DNA of 64,000 nt from Oceaniglobus trochenteri (GCF_020529025.1 NZ_JACNMM010000010.1:97814-161813), one strand, 5' to 3'; counted from the stretch's first letter, positions 26,599-35,749 are shown. Numbers and translations: made by a program. Notes: generated by a model from the sequence alone, not told the origin.

Positions 26599-27489
26599 TC
26601 AGACGCCCGCAGGCGCCGGTGATTTTGCCTGATCGGGCAGCATCGCGGCATATCGTGCCGCCGCCGCCCCATCGGCCTGTTCGCGTTCAACCAGATGTTC
26701 GACACAGCGCAGGGCAATGTCGAAACTTTCAAAAACCGTGTCGGCCAGGATGGCCATGTGTTTCAGCGTTTCATCGCCGATCGCCTCGGGCCGGCGCAGC
26801 GACCGCAGGAACACCGCGTCGCCATCCAGAAGCTGGTTGGCGTGGCCCTGCTTGTTCAGGCCCGTGTTCAGCCCCCCACGCAACGAGAAGCTTTTGAGGA
26901 ACAGGAACTTGTGCAGGTCCAGCCCGCTTTCGCGCAGCCGCGCCATCTGCGAATCCAGCAGCGGCTGATCCTCGTAAAGCGGCACGAAGGCCACCTCGGT
27001 TATCACGGCCGCCACCGTGGAAAGCCGCGCGCGCGCACCGTCGTAGACCTGCAATTCGCCCCCCTGCACGTCGATCTTCAACAGATCGAAGGGAGGAATC
27101 TCGTCCAGATCGTCCAGCCGCACGGTATCGACCGGAACTTCACGCTCAACCGTCGTGGGCCCGTTCAGCCGCTGGAAAAACGCGGTGGTCCGGGCATCGG
27201 GGCGCAGCAGCGACGACAGCGAGATCGACCGGCAGACATGGAATGTGCCACGCGTGCCATCGCCCACCGCAACGGGCAGATAGGTTTCATGGGGCCCGGG
27301 TTTCAGGCGGGCAAAGGCGCGTTCCTCGGGCTCGAACCCCCAAACATCGCAGGCGCCCATGGCCAGAAGGTTGCCATAGGGGTTCTCGTTGATCGGGTTG
27401 GCGCCGACCTCGACAATACGCGTGCGCCGTGCGGGCGCCAGCAGGTCGATCAGCGCGCGCGCCCGGTCTTGATCGAAATACCGTCCCAT
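26599..27489 (-). CDS. FkbM-family SAM-dependent methyltransferase
   Basis: A 296-residue methyltransferase with the FkbM layout: SAM-binding RIVEVGANP near residue 22, FEPEERAFARL, and DLLKIDVQGGELQVYDGA (about 155-172). The start at 27489 is taken because the preceding sequence in frame has no coding character. It lies between the sufB-side small membrane genes and sufC, an unusual neighbour for Fe-S genes. Substrate unknown; many FkbM enzymes methylate sugars or natural products. Confidence 0.8.
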   Translation of the reverse strand: MGRYFDQDRARALIDLLAPARRTRIVEVGANPINENPYGNLLAMGACDVWGFEPEERAFARLKPGPHETYLPVAVGDGTRGTFHVCRSISLSSLLRPDARTTAFFQRLNGPTTVEREVPVDTVRLDDLDEIPPFDLLKIDVQGGELQVYDGARARLSTVAAVITEVAFVPLYEDQPLLDSQMARLRESGLDLHKFLFLKSFSLRGGLNTGLNKQGHANQLLDGDAVFLRSLRRPEAIGDETLKHMAILADTVFESFDIALRCVEHLVEREQADGAAAARYAAMLPDQAKSPAPAGV

Positions 27490-27544
27490 GATCACCCTGC
27501 CCTCCGCGACCAAGGCGGATTGTCCAAAACCCGTTGCATCAAGT

Positions 27545-27760
27545 CTAGCCCCGGCGCCGCGCAAGGCCCGACAGAACCCACCGCCCCGCCAGCGTTCCAC
27601 ACAGCCCGCTGACAAAGCCGGCGACAACGATCTGCCACAGCGCGCCGTTCAGCCACCAGCCGGAACTCACCAGCATCAGCATGAAGGTGACCACAGCCAC
27701 CACCAGCCAATAGAGCCAGCCCTTGCCCTTGGGCTCCTTGATGCGGTCAAGTCCGCTCAT
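27545..27760 (-). CDS. Small membrane protein in the SUF operon
   Basis: A 71-residue protein with a charged N-terminus (MSGLDRIKEPKGKG) and two hydrophobic helices (about 15-34 and 40-65). It overlaps the upstream small membrane gene by 14 bases. No family known to me; conserved-looking composition supports a real gene. Confidence 0.65.
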   Translation of the reverse strand: MSGLDRIKEPKGKGWLYWLVVAVVTFMLMLVSSGWWLNGALWQIVVAGFVSGLCGTLAGRWVLSGLARRRG

Positions 27761-28031
27761 GCCGATGCCTTTCCGTGGTCTGGATGTCCTGGCCCGTCAG
27801 CCGGAACGCGAAAAACAGGTACAGCGCCTTCAGCATCGCGAAGACCACCGCACAAAGCAGAAGAACCGCCGTTGTCTCCAGCCCGCTGTGGGCCTTGGGC
27901 CAAAGCGCCAGCCCGATATACAGCGGAGCGGCAAAGGCCATGGGCAAAAGCGCGCCCACCGCCATCTGCGTCAGCATGCTGGCGGGAAAGACGGCCCGCC
28001 AGCTCCATTTTCCGCGAAGCCCGAACCGCAT
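27747..28031 (-). CDS. Small polytopic membrane protein in the SUF operon
   Basis: A 94-residue protein starting MRFGLRGKWSWRAVFP with two or three hydrophobic segments and a charged tail (TERHRHERT). The ATG at 28031 lies one base after the sufB stop region, so it is co-translated with sufB. A longer in-frame start (28088) would lie inside sufB and is rejected. Function unknown. Confidence 0.65.
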   Translation of the reverse strand: MRFGLRGKWSWRAVFPASMLTQMAVGALLPMAFAAPLYIGLALWPKAHSGLETTAVLLLCAVVFAMLKALYLFFAFRLTGQDIQTTERHRHERT

Positions 28032-28032
28032 G

Positions 28033-29550
28033 TCAGCCGACCGACCCTTCCAGTGAGATCGCCACAAGCTGTTGCGCTTCCATGGCAAATTCCATCGGCA
28101 GGGCCTGAAGAACCTCCTTGCAGAAGCCGTTTACCACCAGTGCCACCGCCTCTTCCTCGTCCATGCCGCGCGAACGGCAATAGAACAGCTGATCGTCATC
28201 CACCTTGGATGTCGTCGCCTCGTGTTCCACGCGCGAGGAATTGTTGCGCACCTCGATGTAGGGCACGGTATGGGCGCCGCACTTGTCCCCGATCAAAAGG
28301 CTGTCGCACTGGGTATAGTTGCGGCTGTCCTTGGCCTTGGGGTGCATCGACACAAGCCCGCGATAGGTGTTCTGCGCCCGGCCCGCCGAAATACCCTTGG
28401 ACACGATTCGCGATTTCGTGCGCTTGCCCAGGTGCACCATCTTTGTGCCGGTATCGGCCTGCTGATAGTTGTTGGCGATGGCGATGGAATAGAATTCGCC
28501 CTGGGTATCGTCACCGCGCAGGATGCACGAAGGATACTTCCAAGTTACCGCAGACCCGGTTTCAACCTGGGTCCACATCACCTTTGACCGGTCCCCCCGG
28601 CAATCGGCGCGCTTGGTGACGAAGTTGTAGATCCCGCCCTTGCCGTTCTCGTCACCCGGATACCAGTTCTGCACCGTCGAATACTTGATCTCGGCATCGT
28701 CCAGCAGCACCAGTTCCACTACGGCAGCGTGTAGTTGCACGGTGTCGCGCATGGGGGCGGTGCAGCCCTCCAGATAGCTGACGTAGGCCTCCTTGTCGGC
28801 AATGATCAGGGTGCGTTCAAACTGCCCGGTGTTCTCGGCGTTGATGCGGAAATAGGTGCTCAGCTCCATCGGGCAGCGCACGCCGGGCGGCACATAGACG
28901 AACGACCCATCCGAAAACACTGCCGAATTCAGCGTGGCAAAGAAGTTGTCCGAGGCCGGAACGACCGAGCCGAGGTACTTCTTCACCAACTCGGGGTGTT
29001 CGCGGATCGCCTCGCTGATCGAACAGAAGATCACGCCGGCCTTCTTCAGCTCGGCCTGAAAGGTCGTGCCAACCGAAACCGAATCGAACACGGCATCCAC
29101 GGCCACCTTGCGGTTCTCGTCCGCCTCCTCGGCGCCCTCGACACCCGCCAGGATCAGCTGCTCTTTCAGCGGAATGCCAAGTTTCTTGTAGGTTTCCAGA
29201 AGCTTGGGGTCCACCTCGTCCAGCGACTTGGGCTTGGTCTCCATGCTCTTGGGGCGGGCGTAATAGAACTGGTCCTGGTAATCCACCTTGGGATAATCGA
29301 CCATGGCCCACTCGGGCTCTTCCATCTGCTCCCAGCGGCGATAGGCGGCCAGGCGCCATTCCAGCATCCATTCGGGTTCGTCGTTCTTGGCGGAAATCAG
29401 CCGCACGATCTCCTCGGACAATCCGCGGGGCGCATAGTCCATTTCGATGTCGGTCGACCAGCCGTGCTTGTATTTGCCCGACAGGGATTTGACGGCATCC
29501 ACCGTTTCGCGGTCCACGCCCTCTTTCACGTCAACGTCAAGTGCACTCAT
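28033..29550 (-). CDS. sufB: SufB, Fe-S cluster scaffold subunit
   Basis: A 505-residue SufB, the central scaffold of SufBCD. Recognisable blocks are [20 protein letters not shown] near the N-terminus, [20 protein letters not shown] in the beta-helix core, and the C-terminal [20 protein letters not shown] with the sulfur-accepting Cys. It is 23 bases downstream of the second cysteine desulfurase gene. Length is as expected. Confidence 0.96.
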   Translation of the reverse strand: MSALDVDVKEGVDRETVDAVKSLSGKYKHGWSTDIEMDYAPRGLSEEIVRLISAKNDEPEWMLEWRLAAYRRWEQMEEPEWAMVDYPKVDYQDQFYYARPKSMETKPKSLDEVDPKLLETYKKLGIPLKEQLILAGVEGAEEADENRKVAVDAVFDSVSVGTTFQAELKKAGVIFCSISEAIREHPELVKKYLGSVVPASDNFFATLNSAVFSDGSFVYVPPGVRCPMELSTYFRINAENTGQFERTLIIADKEAYVSYLEGCTAPMRDTVQLHAAVVELVLLDDAEIKYSTVQNWYPGDENGKGGIYNFVTKRADCRGDRSKVMWTQVETGSAVTWKYPSCILRGDDTQGEFYSIAIANNYQQADTGTKMVHLGKRTKSRIVSKGISAGRAQNTYRGLVSMHPKAKDSRNYTQCDSLLIGDKCGAHTVPYIEVRNNSSRVEHEATTSKVDDDQLFYCRSRGMDEEEAVALVVNGFCKEVLQALPMEFAMEAQQLVAISLEGSVG

Positions 29551-29573
29551 CTCGATCCCCTTTCAGACCGCCC

Positions 29574-30620
29574 TCAGGCCGCCTTCGTCCGGTATTTACG
29601 TTCCTGCGTCAGCCAGGTTTCGGCAAAACGCTCAATCTCTTCCCGCGTCGTCTGCGGCCCCAGCGATACGCGGATCGCGCTGGCGGCGGCGGTGTCGTCA
29701 TGGCCCATGGCCTGCAAAACCTTGCTGGCCCGCACCTTGCCACTGGAACAGGCGCTGCCCGCGGAAACGGCGAAACCGGCCAGATCCATCTGCATCACCT
29801 GGGTTTCCCCCTTCCAGCCGGGGCTGACGATGCAACTGGTGTTGGGCAGGCGAGCGCCCGCATTCCCGACAAAAATAGTATCTTTTTCGCCGGACGCCAG
29901 TGCTGTTTCTAGAATATTTCTAAGTTCGGCAACCCCGTCCCATACACCGTCGGCCAGATCGCGTGCCGCCGCCTCGGCCGCAGCACCCATTCCGGCAATG
30001 CCGATGATGTTCTCGGTGCCCGAGCGGCGGCCCATTTCCTGCCCGCCACCCCGGATCATCGCCGGCACCTCCACGCCCCGGCGCAGCAGCACGGCGGCAA
30101 TGCCCTTGGGCCCGCCGAACTTGTGGGCCGAGATCACGGCGGCCTCGGCGCCCGTCCACTCGAAGGCGAAGGGCAGCTTGCCGAACCCCTGTGTGGCATC
30201 GCAAAAGGCCAGGCCCGCGGGCAGATCTTGCACCACGCCGGTTTCCGAATTGGCCAGTTGCACCGCCGCCCGCGCCGGATCACCCGCCCGCACCGCACCC
30301 GAGGTATCGACCGAAAGCGACGGATCGCACCAGGCCGTGACCGCCTCGTGCTCGACCGGGGCACAGGACAGGCCCCGCCCCGACAGCATCATGGCGCAAC
30401 CCTCTGTGGCCGAGGATACAAAGACCACATCCGCCCCTTCGGCCCCGCAAGCAGCGGCCACCTGGGCGCGGGCACGCTCCACCAGGGCCTTGGCCGCCCG
30501 CCCCTCGCCATGAACCGACGACGGGTTGCCCGCCACATCCATGGCCGCGATCATCGCCGCCCGCGCCTCGGGGCGCAGCGGAGTCGTTGCGTTCCAATCC
30601 AGATAGGTCCGCTGCCTCAT
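29574..30620 (-). CDS. NifS/IscS-type cysteine desulfurase
   Basis: A 348-residue type I cysteine desulfurase, distinct from SufS. PLP Lys is K167 in ISAHKFGGPKG; the catalytic Cys is C291 in the loop SAGSACSSGK. It catalyses transfer of sulfur from cysteine, presumably to SufB or a thionation pathway. ATG 30620 is chosen; 36 in-frame codons upstream lack coding character. The operon thus carries two desulfurases, one at each end, a rhodobacterial habit. Confidence 0.92.
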   Translation of the reverse strand: MRQRTYLDWNATTPLRPEARAAMIAAMDVAGNPSSVHGEGRAAKALVERARAQVAAACGAEGADVVFVSSATEGCAMMLSGRGLSCAPVEHEAVTAWCDPSLSVDTSGAVRAGDPARAAVQLANSETGVVQDLPAGLAFCDATQGFGKLPFAFEWTGAEAAVISAHKFGGPKGIAAVLLRRGVEVPAMIRGGGQEMGRRSGTENIIGIAGMGAAAEAAARDLADGVWDGVAELRNILETALASGEKDTIFVGNAGARLPNTSCIVSPGWKGETQVMQMDLAGFAVSAGSACSSGKVRASKVLQAMGHDDTAAASAIRVSLGPQTTREEIERFAETWLTQERKYRTKAA

Positions 30621-30717
30621 GGCCGCCCCCCATCTTTGGTCTGCAAATATCCTCGGGGGCGCGCGCAGCGCGGGGGGCAGACAGCCCCCCTTCCCGGCCT
30701 GACGGATACGATACCCC

Positions 30718-31179
30718 TCATGTCTCATCCACCACGGTGAACAGCGTCGGCACCGCCGGACAGGGGGTCAGCCCGTTGCCCACCACATCCGACAGCCGCG
30801 TCTGGTGCAAAAAGACATAGACATGGGCGCTCAGCCCTTCCCACAGGCGGTTGGTCATGGATTGCGCCCGGCTGCCCGAAACGCCCCCCTGGGCGCCCGC
30901 GCCGGTGTGCATGGCGCTCACCGTCTCATCCACCGCCACCAGGATGTCGGCCACCCGGATCTCCGAAGCGGGCCGCGCCAGCCGATAGCCGCCCCCCGGC
31001 CCGCGCACCGATTCCACCAGCTCGGCCCGGCGCAGCTTGACGAAGAGCTGTTCGAGATAGGGAAGCGAGATATCCTGCCTGCGACTCAGCTCACCCAGCG
31101 AGACAAGCTGATCAGGTGCGGCAAGCGCCAGATCGGCCAGCGCCACCATGGCATAACGCCCCTTCGTGCTCAGTTTCAC
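30718..31179 (-). CDS. iscR: IscR-like Rrf2-family regulator without canonical Cys ligands
   Basis: A 153-residue Rrf2 regulator, first gene of the SUF operon. The winged helix is clear (MKLSTKGRYAMVALADLAL; LSRRQDISLPYLEQLFVKL; RGPGGGYRLARP). E. coli IscR binds its cluster through three cysteines at 92, 98 and 104; here that loop has none (HTGAGAQGGVSGS), and the only Cys is C140 near the C-terminus. Single-cysteine IscR has been reported in Rhodobacter sphaeroides as an unusual iron-dependent regulator. It probably represses this operon, via the palindrome at 31270-31284. Confidence 0.9.
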   Translation of the reverse strand: MKLSTKGRYAMVALADLALAAPDQLVSLGELSRRQDISLPYLEQLFVKLRRAELVESVRGPGGGYRLARPASEIRVADILVAVDETVSAMHTGAGAQGGVSGSRAQSMTNRLWEGLSAHVYVFLHQTRLSDVVGNGLTPCPAVPTLFTVVDET

Positions 31180-31269
31180 GGCTGCGACCCTTTCTCACAT
31201 GCCCAAGGGCAGTTGACGCGGCAGGGAAGGACAATTACCTCACCCTTGATGTTGCGGCGTGACCGCAGA

Positions 31270-31284
31270 TTAGAATTGTTCTAA
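31270..31284. promoter_or_regulatory. Perfect palindrome TTAGAA-N3-TTCTAA upstream of iscR
   Basis: A 15-base perfect inverted repeat 90 bases upstream of the iscR start, in the divergent region with the alpha/beta hydrolase. The shape resembles iron-responsive operators of alphaproteobacteria (Irr-type ICE box or the rhodobacterial iron box tied to IscR). A likely site for iron- or Fe-S-dependent control of the SUF operon; which protein binds is inference. Confidence 0.65.
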
Positions 31285-31344
31285 GGTGTCCGAGCGTTTG
31301 CGTCAAGTTTGCCGTCGCTCACACCCAACTCGTCAGGGAGACAT

Positions 31345-31998
31345 ATGCCCGAGGTTATTTTTCCCGGACCGGAAGGACGGCTTGAGGGTCGTTATCATCC
31401 GCAGAAGAAATCCGACGCGCCCATCGCCATCATCCTGCACCCGCACCCCCAGTTCGGCGGCACGATGAACAACCGGGTGGTCTACAACCTGCACTATGCG
31501 TTTCACGCCATGGGGTTCACCGTCCTGCGGTTCAACTTCCGCGGCGTCGGGCGCAGCCAGGGTGAATACGATCAGGGGATCGGTGAACTTTCCGATGCCG
31601 CCTCGGCGCTGGATTATCTCCAGTCCATGAACCAGAACGCCAAGCATTGCTGGGTCGCCGGCTTCAGCTTCGGCGCCTGGATCGGGATGCAGCTTCTGAT
31701 GCGCCGCCCCGAGATCACCGGCTTCATCTCGGTTTCGCCGCCCGCCAACATGTATGACTTCAGCTTCCTTGCGCCCTGCCCGGCCTCGGGGCTTGTCATC
31801 AACGGCTCGGCCGACCGGGTGGCGCCGCCGCGTGACACGGTTTCGCTGGTGGACAAGCTGCACGAACAGAAGGGCATCACCATCACCCACCGCGAGATCG
31901 AAGGCGCCGGCCATTTCTTCGAAGATCCGCACATGGAACAGATGATCGGCGATGTCGAAACCTACGTCAAACGCCGCCTCACCGAATCCACCCGTTAA
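31345..31998 (+). CDS. Alpha/beta hydrolase
   Basis: A 217-residue serine hydrolase-like protein (COG2945-like). Start ATG 31345 is preceded by AGGGAG at 31335-31340. The nucleophile elbow is GFSFGA (Ser about 109) in WVAGFSFGAWIGMQL; the strand RFNFRGVGRSQGEYDQG precedes it; acid and His lie in INGSADRVAPP and EGAGHFFE. Divergent from iscR and followed by a strong bidirectional terminator. Substrate unknown. Confidence 0.88.
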   Translation: MPEVIFPGPEGRLEGRYHPQKKSDAPIAIILHPHPQFGGTMNNRVVYNLHYAFHAMGFTVLRFNFRGVGRSQGEYDQGIGELSDAASALDYLQSMNQNAKHCWVAGFSFGAWIGMQLLMRRPEITGFISVSPPANMYDFSFLAPCPASGLVINGSADRVAPPRDTVSLVDKLHEQKGITITHREIEGAGHFFEDPHMEQMIGDVETYVKRRLTESTR

Positions 31999-32004
31999 GG
32001 GGGT

Positions 32005-32035
32005 GCGCGCCGGGTCTTGCCCGGCGCGCCGTTTT
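32005..32035. terminator. Bidirectional intrinsic terminator (hydrolase / wrbA)
   Basis: A perfect 10-bp stem GCGCGCCGGG (32005-32014) with loop TCTTG, then CCCGGCGCGC (32020-32029) and CGTTTT. It lies between convergent hydrolase and wrbA and can end both; the T tract favours the plus strand. Confidence 0.8.
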
Positions 32036-32628
32036 CAGGCGATCAGCTTTGCCGTGGTTTCCACCAGGCGGCGCGCCTGGAAGGCGATCGATTTCTTGCC
32101 CGTCTCATCCAGCTCGCCCGCCGGCTTGGAATAGCCGTAGGGGTTGCCGCCGTCCTCGAACTTGATGGGGTCGGCATAGCCCGGCGGCACCAGGATCGCG
32201 CCCCAGTGCATCGCCGTGGTGTAAAGCGACATCAGCGTCATTTCGTGACCGCCGTGCAGGGTCTGCGCACTCATCATCGCGGTGAAGGTCTTGTTGACCA
32301 GAAGGCCCTTCTGCCAAAGCGGGCCCAGTGTGTCGATGAAGGCGCGAAGCTGCGACGCGGCCCCGCCATAGCGCGTCGGGGTCGAGAAGTAATAGCCATC
32401 GGCCCAGGTCATGTCGTCGTGGCTGACCTCGGGGATGTCCTGCATCTTCTCAAGCTGGCTGGCCCAGGCTTCCTGTCCCTGCACCACGTCCTTGGGCGCG
32501 GTTTCGGCGGCGCGGCGCAGGCGCACCTCGGCGCCAGCCTCTTCGGCGGCGCGAACGGCCTCAAGCGCCATGGCGTGGTTGGTGCCATAGGTGGTGTAGA
32601 ATATGACGGCAATCTTGGGTCTGGCCAT
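32035..32628 (-). CDS. wrbA: WrbA, NAD(P)H:quinone oxidoreductase type IV
   Basis: A 197-residue flavodoxin-like FMN quinone reductase that carries out two-electron quinone reduction in oxidative stress. FMN-binding loop [12 protein letters not shown] (10-21), [20 protein letters not shown] (about 80-100) and [21 protein letters not shown] are diagnostic. Start ATG 32628; upstream in-frame ATGs extend into the intergenic region. A 26-bp palindrome lies 112-137 bases upstream, likely its operator. Confidence 0.93.
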   Translation of the reverse strand: MARPKIAVIFYTTYGTNHAMALEAVRAAEEAGAEVRLRRAAETAPKDVVQGQEAWASQLEKMQDIPEVSHDDMTWADGYYFSTPTRYGGAASQLRAFIDTLGPLWQKGLLVNKTFTAMMSAQTLHGGHEMTLMSLYTTAMHWGAILVPPGYADPIKFEDGGNPYGYSKPAGELDETGKKSIAFQARRLVETTAKLIA

Positions 32629-32739
32629 GTCGTATAGCTCCTTTGGATCTGCGATTTTGGGCGTGTCTCGCAAAGACATAATCCTGTCGCTGGCGATGTC
32701 GATCTTCGGGCGCGCACAGCATGGGCGCGGTTGCGCACA

Positions 32740-32765
32740 GGTCTGTATACCTTGGCATACAGACC
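32740..32765. promoter_or_regulatory. 26-bp palindrome in the wrbA/icd divergent region
   Basis: GGTCTGTAT-N8-ATACAGACC: two perfect 9-bp arms around spacer ACCTTGGC. The inner GTATAC/CATAC part resembles sites of MarR/HxlR-type redox regulators that often control quinone reductases. It lies 66 bases before the icd start and 112 before wrbA. The regulator is not encoded next door. Confidence 0.65.
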
Positions 32766-32830
32766 CCCTTCCCACAGTCGGGTTGTTGCGCTAAACCACC
32801 GCCAACCGAATCCGAACCAAGGGGACACCC

Positions 32831-34039
32831 ATGAGCAAGATCAAAGTCGAGAATCCCGTCGTCGAACTGGACGGCGATGAAATGACCCGGATCATCTGGG
32901 ATTTCATCAAGAAAAAGCTGATCCTGCCCTACCTTGACATCGACCTGAAGTATTACGACCTGGGAATCCAGGCGCGGGACGATACCGACGACCAGATCAC
33001 CGTGGACGCCGCCGAGGCGATCAAGAAATACGGCGTGGGCGTGAAATGCGCCACCATCACCCCCGACGAAGGCCGGGTCGAGGAATTCGGCCTGAAGAAG
33101 ATGTGGCGCAGCCCCAATGGCACGATCCGCAACATCCTGGGCGGTGTGGTGTTCCGCGCGCCGATCATCTGTTCCAACGTGCCGCGCCTCGTGCCCGGCT
33201 GGACCAAGCCCATTGTCATCGGCCGCCACGCCTATGGCGACCAGTACCGCGCCACAGACATGAAATTCCCCGGGCCCGGCACCCTGTCGATGAAATTCGT
33301 CGGCGAAGACGGCACCGTGATGGAAGAGGAAGTGTTCAAGGCCCCCTCGTCCGGCGTCTACATGGCCATGTACAACCTTGATGAATCGATCAAGGATTTC
33401 GCCCGCGCCTCGTTCAACTATGGCCTCAAGATGGGTTGGCCGGTCTACCTGTCGACCAAGAACACGATCCTCAAGAACTATGACGGCCAGTTCATGATCC
33501 TGTTCCAGAAGGTGTTTGACGAGGAATTCGCCGACCAGTTCAAGAAGGCGGGCATCACCTATGAACACCGCCTGATCGACGACATGGTGGCAAGCGCGAT
33601 GAAGTGGTCGGGCGGCTATGTCTGGGCCTGCAAGAACTATGACGGCGACGTGCAGTCGGATACCGTCGCGCAGGGCTTCGGTTCGCTTGGCCTGATGACC
33701 TCCATCCTGATGACGCCCGATGGCCAGACCGTCGAGGCCGAGGCCGCCCACGGCACCGTCACCCGTCACTATCGCCAGCACCAGAAGGGCGAGGCGACCT
33801 CGACCAACTCGATCGCGTCGATCTATGCCTGGACGGGCGGCCTGAAGCATCGCGGCAAGCTGGACGGCAACCAGAAACTGATCGACTTTGCGGAAACGCT
33901 GGAAAAGGTCACCGTGGACACCGTGGAAAGCGGCTTCATGACCAAGGATCTGGCGCTTCTGGTCGGCCCCGATCAGAAGTGGCTGACCACCGAAGGTTTC
34001 CTCGAGAAGATCGACGAAAACCTGAACAAGGCGATGTGA
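32831..34039 (+). CDS. icd: NADP-dependent isocitrate dehydrogenase
   Basis: A 402-residue isocitrate dehydrogenase of the eukaryote-like homodimeric class. It oxidatively decarboxylates isocitrate to 2-oxoglutarate in the TCA cycle, making NADPH. Substrate-binding [16 protein letters not shown] (about 94-110), the catalytic Tyr/Lys regions and the nucleotide-binding [12 protein letters not shown] and [10 protein letters not shown] segments are intact. A clear terminator follows at once. Confidence 0.97.
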   Translation: MSKIKVENPVVELDGDEMTRIIWDFIKKKLILPYLDIDLKYYDLGIQARDDTDDQITVDAAEAIKKYGVGVKCATITPDEGRVEEFGLKKMWRSPNGTIRNILGGVVFRAPIICSNVPRLVPGWTKPIVIGRHAYGDQYRATDMKFPGPGTLSMKFVGEDGTVMEEEVFKAPSSGVYMAMYNLDESIKDFARASFNYGLKMGWPVYLSTKNTILKNYDGQFMILFQKVFDEEFADQFKKAGITYEHRLIDDMVASAMKWSGGYVWACKNYDGDVQSDTVAQGFGSLGLMTSILMTPDGQTVEAEAAHGTVTRHYRQHQKGEATSTNSIASIYAWTGGLKHRGKLDGNQKLIDFAETLEKVTVDTVESGFMTKDLALLVGPDQKWLTTEGFLEKIDENLNKAM

Positions 34040-34045
34040 TTACCG

Positions 34046-34074
34046 GGGCCGGTCGTTTTCGACCGGCCCTTTTT
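34046..34074 (+). terminator. Intrinsic terminator of icd
   Basis: Perfect 10-bp stem GGGCCGGTCG (34046-34055), loop TTTT, CGACCGGCCC (34060-34069) followed by five Ts. A textbook Rho-independent terminator six bases after the icd stop. Confidence 0.92.
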
Positions 34075-34094
34075 CCATCCGAGGCTGCGAATGA

Positions 34095-34232
34095 CCTATC
34101 GGTGCATTTTCGCCTCGGCGCCCGCGTCCCTTCGTGCTGACCAATCCCGGCCCGGTAACGCGGTTCATCCACGATACCTTCACCGACAACCGAGGCGGGC
34201 TGACCCTTGCGCTTGAGCGGCTGGGGGACTGA
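34095..34232 (+). pseudogene. Possible 3' gene remnant after icd
   Basis: An open frame without start ends at TGA 34230-34232 and encodes 45 residues, the last 35 protein-like (FVLTNPGPVTRFIHDTFTDN, then RGGLTLALERLGD). It looks like the C-terminus of a lost gene rather than random sequence. I cannot name the family. There is no coding signal upstream, just the icd terminator. Confidence 0.35.
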
Positions 34233-34296
34233 TCGGGGTTTTCCCCGCCCGGCGGGTCGGGTATGGCTGCGCCAACCTCGAAAGTTGTCCTGCGCC

Positions 34297-34632
34297 ATGC
34301 CCGCCCATTACCTCTACCTATTCTTTGCCATCCTGACCGAAACCATCGGCACCACCGCCCTCCAGGCCAGCGCGCAGTTCACGCGCTTCTGGCCCTCGGT
34401 CATTGTCGTGATCGGTTATGGCCTGTCGTTCTGGCTGATGGCGCTGGCGCTGAAAACCATGCCGGTGGGCATCGTCTATGCCATCTGGTCGGGGCTGGGG
34501 ATCGTGTTCATCGCCGGGATCGGGTTCTTCGTCTTCGGGCAGCGGCTGGATCTTCCGGCCGTTCTGGGCATGGCGCTGATCATTCTGGGCATCCTGGTGA
34601 TCCACCTGTTTTCCAACAGCGCGACCCACTAG
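34297..34632 (+). CDS. Small multidrug resistance (SMR/EmrE-type) transporter
   Basis: A 111-residue protein with four transmembrane helices. The membrane-embedded proton/substrate-coupling Glu is E15 in FFAILTETIGTTAL, and the WSGLGIVFIAGIGFFVFGQ segment is typical of SMR helix 3. It exports cationic drugs or guanidinium-like compounds as an antiparallel dimer. ATG 34297 starts at MPAHYLYLFF. The next gene begins 32 bases downstream. Confidence 0.9.
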   Translation: MPAHYLYLFFAILTETIGTTALQASAQFTRFWPSVIVVIGYGLSFWLMALALKTMPVGIVYAIWSGLGIVFIAGIGFFVFGQRLDLPAVLGMALIILGILVIHLFSNSATH

Positions 34633-34664
34633 GAACCGAAGGGGCCGTTGCGCGTTGGCGCAGC

Positions 34665-35573
34665 ATGAATGACATTTTTGGCGGCCTCTGGTCGAAATTT
34701 CCCGCCCCGCTTCGTGAACAATTGCAAGGTTATGCCTCTGGTTTCTGGGAGGCGCTGCCGCAGATCGTGCTGTCGGTCGTGTTCCTTCTGGTTGCCTGGG
34801 GGGTCATTCGGCTGATCCAGTGGATCGTGCCCTCGGCCATGCGGCGCACCGGCGTGCGCCGGTCGCTGGTGGATGTGCTGCTCATGCTGCTGACCGTCGG
34901 GCTTTGGCTTTTTGCCGGGCTGATCGCGGTGACCATCGCCTTTCCCACCATCACCCCCGGGCGCGCGCTGACCGCGCTGGGGATTGGCGGCGTGGCCATC
35001 GGTTTCGCCTTCAAGGACGTGTTCGAGAATTTTCTGGCGGGCATCCTTCTGCTGATCCGCGAACCCTTTTCGGTCGAGGATTTCATCGAATGCGAAGGCA
35101 TCGAAGGCCAGGTCGAGAAGATCACCATCCGCGACACCCATGTGCGCCAGACCGACGGGCAGCTTGTCGTCGCGCCCAACGCCATGTTCTTCAAGAACCC
35201 GGTCACCATCCGCACCGCCCGCGACGTGCGACGCACCACCATCATCTGCGGCATCGCCTATGACGAGGACGTGGATGCCGCCCGCAAGATCATCGAGGAT
35301 GCCGTGCGCGCCGTCGATCTGGTGCGTGACGACGTACGCGACGTGCAGATCTTCGCGCAGGAGTTCGCCGACAGTTCGATCAATTTCGAGGTCACATGGT
35401 GGACCGGGTCGCGCCCCATCGACATCCGCCAGTCGCGCGATCAGGTGGTCGCCGCGGTCAAGCGGGCGCTGGACGATGCGGGAATCGAGATTCCCTTCCC
35501 CTATCGCACCATGACCTTCAAGGAACCGCTCCCCATCCGTCAGATCGACACGGACCAGACCGAAGAGGCGTGA
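34665..35573 (+). CDS. MscS-family mechanosensitive channel
   Basis: A 302-residue channel. Three membrane helices lie within residues 30-130; the pore helix has the Gly/Ala pattern ALTALGIGGVAIGFAFKDVFENFLAGILLL characteristic of MscS TM3, written here in overlapping parts (ALGIGGVAIGFAFKD then VFENFLAGIL). It is followed by the beta domain PFSVEDFIECEGIEGQVE and a C-terminal alpha/beta domain. It opens upon hypoosmotic shock to release solutes. Confidence 0.92.
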   Translation: MNDIFGGLWSKFPAPLREQLQGYASGFWEALPQIVLSVVFLLVAWGVIRLIQWIVPSAMRRTGVRRSLVDVLLMLLTVGLWLFAGLIAVTIAFPTITPGRALTALGIGGVAIGFAFKDVFENFLAGILLLIREPFSVEDFIECEGIEGQVEKITIRDTHVRQTDGQLVVAPNAMFFKNPVTIRTARDVRRTTIICGIAYDEDVDAARKIIEDAVRAVDLVRDDVRDVQIFAQEFADSSINFEVTWWTGSRPIDIRQSRDQVVAAVKRALDDAGIEIPFPYRTMTFKEPLPIRQIDTDQTEEA

Positions 35574-35673
35574 ACTAGTTTACCAAATCGCGGAACAAAT
35601 TCACGTTCCCGCGATTGGTTTGCCAGAGACGGCGAAAACACGCCGAAGCAATAATCACAAAGGAGACCAACCC

Positions 35674-35748
35674 ATGGGTGGTATCATCTATCTTGTCGGA
35701 CTTGTCGTCATCGTACTGGCGATCCTGTCCCTGCTGGGGCTGGGCTGA
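35674..35748 (+). CDS. 24-aa single-span membrane peptide
   Basis: ATG 35674 is preceded by AAGGAGA (about 35660-35666) and encodes MGGIIYLVGLVVIVLAILSL followed by LGLG, one hydrophobic helix. The stop lies one base before the start of the next membrane protein gene, so the two are coupled. Peptides of this kind are common in rhodobacteria upstream of similar membrane proteins. Function unknown. Confidence 0.7.
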   Translation: MGGIIYLVGLVVIVLAILSLLGLG

Positions 35749-35749
35749 T

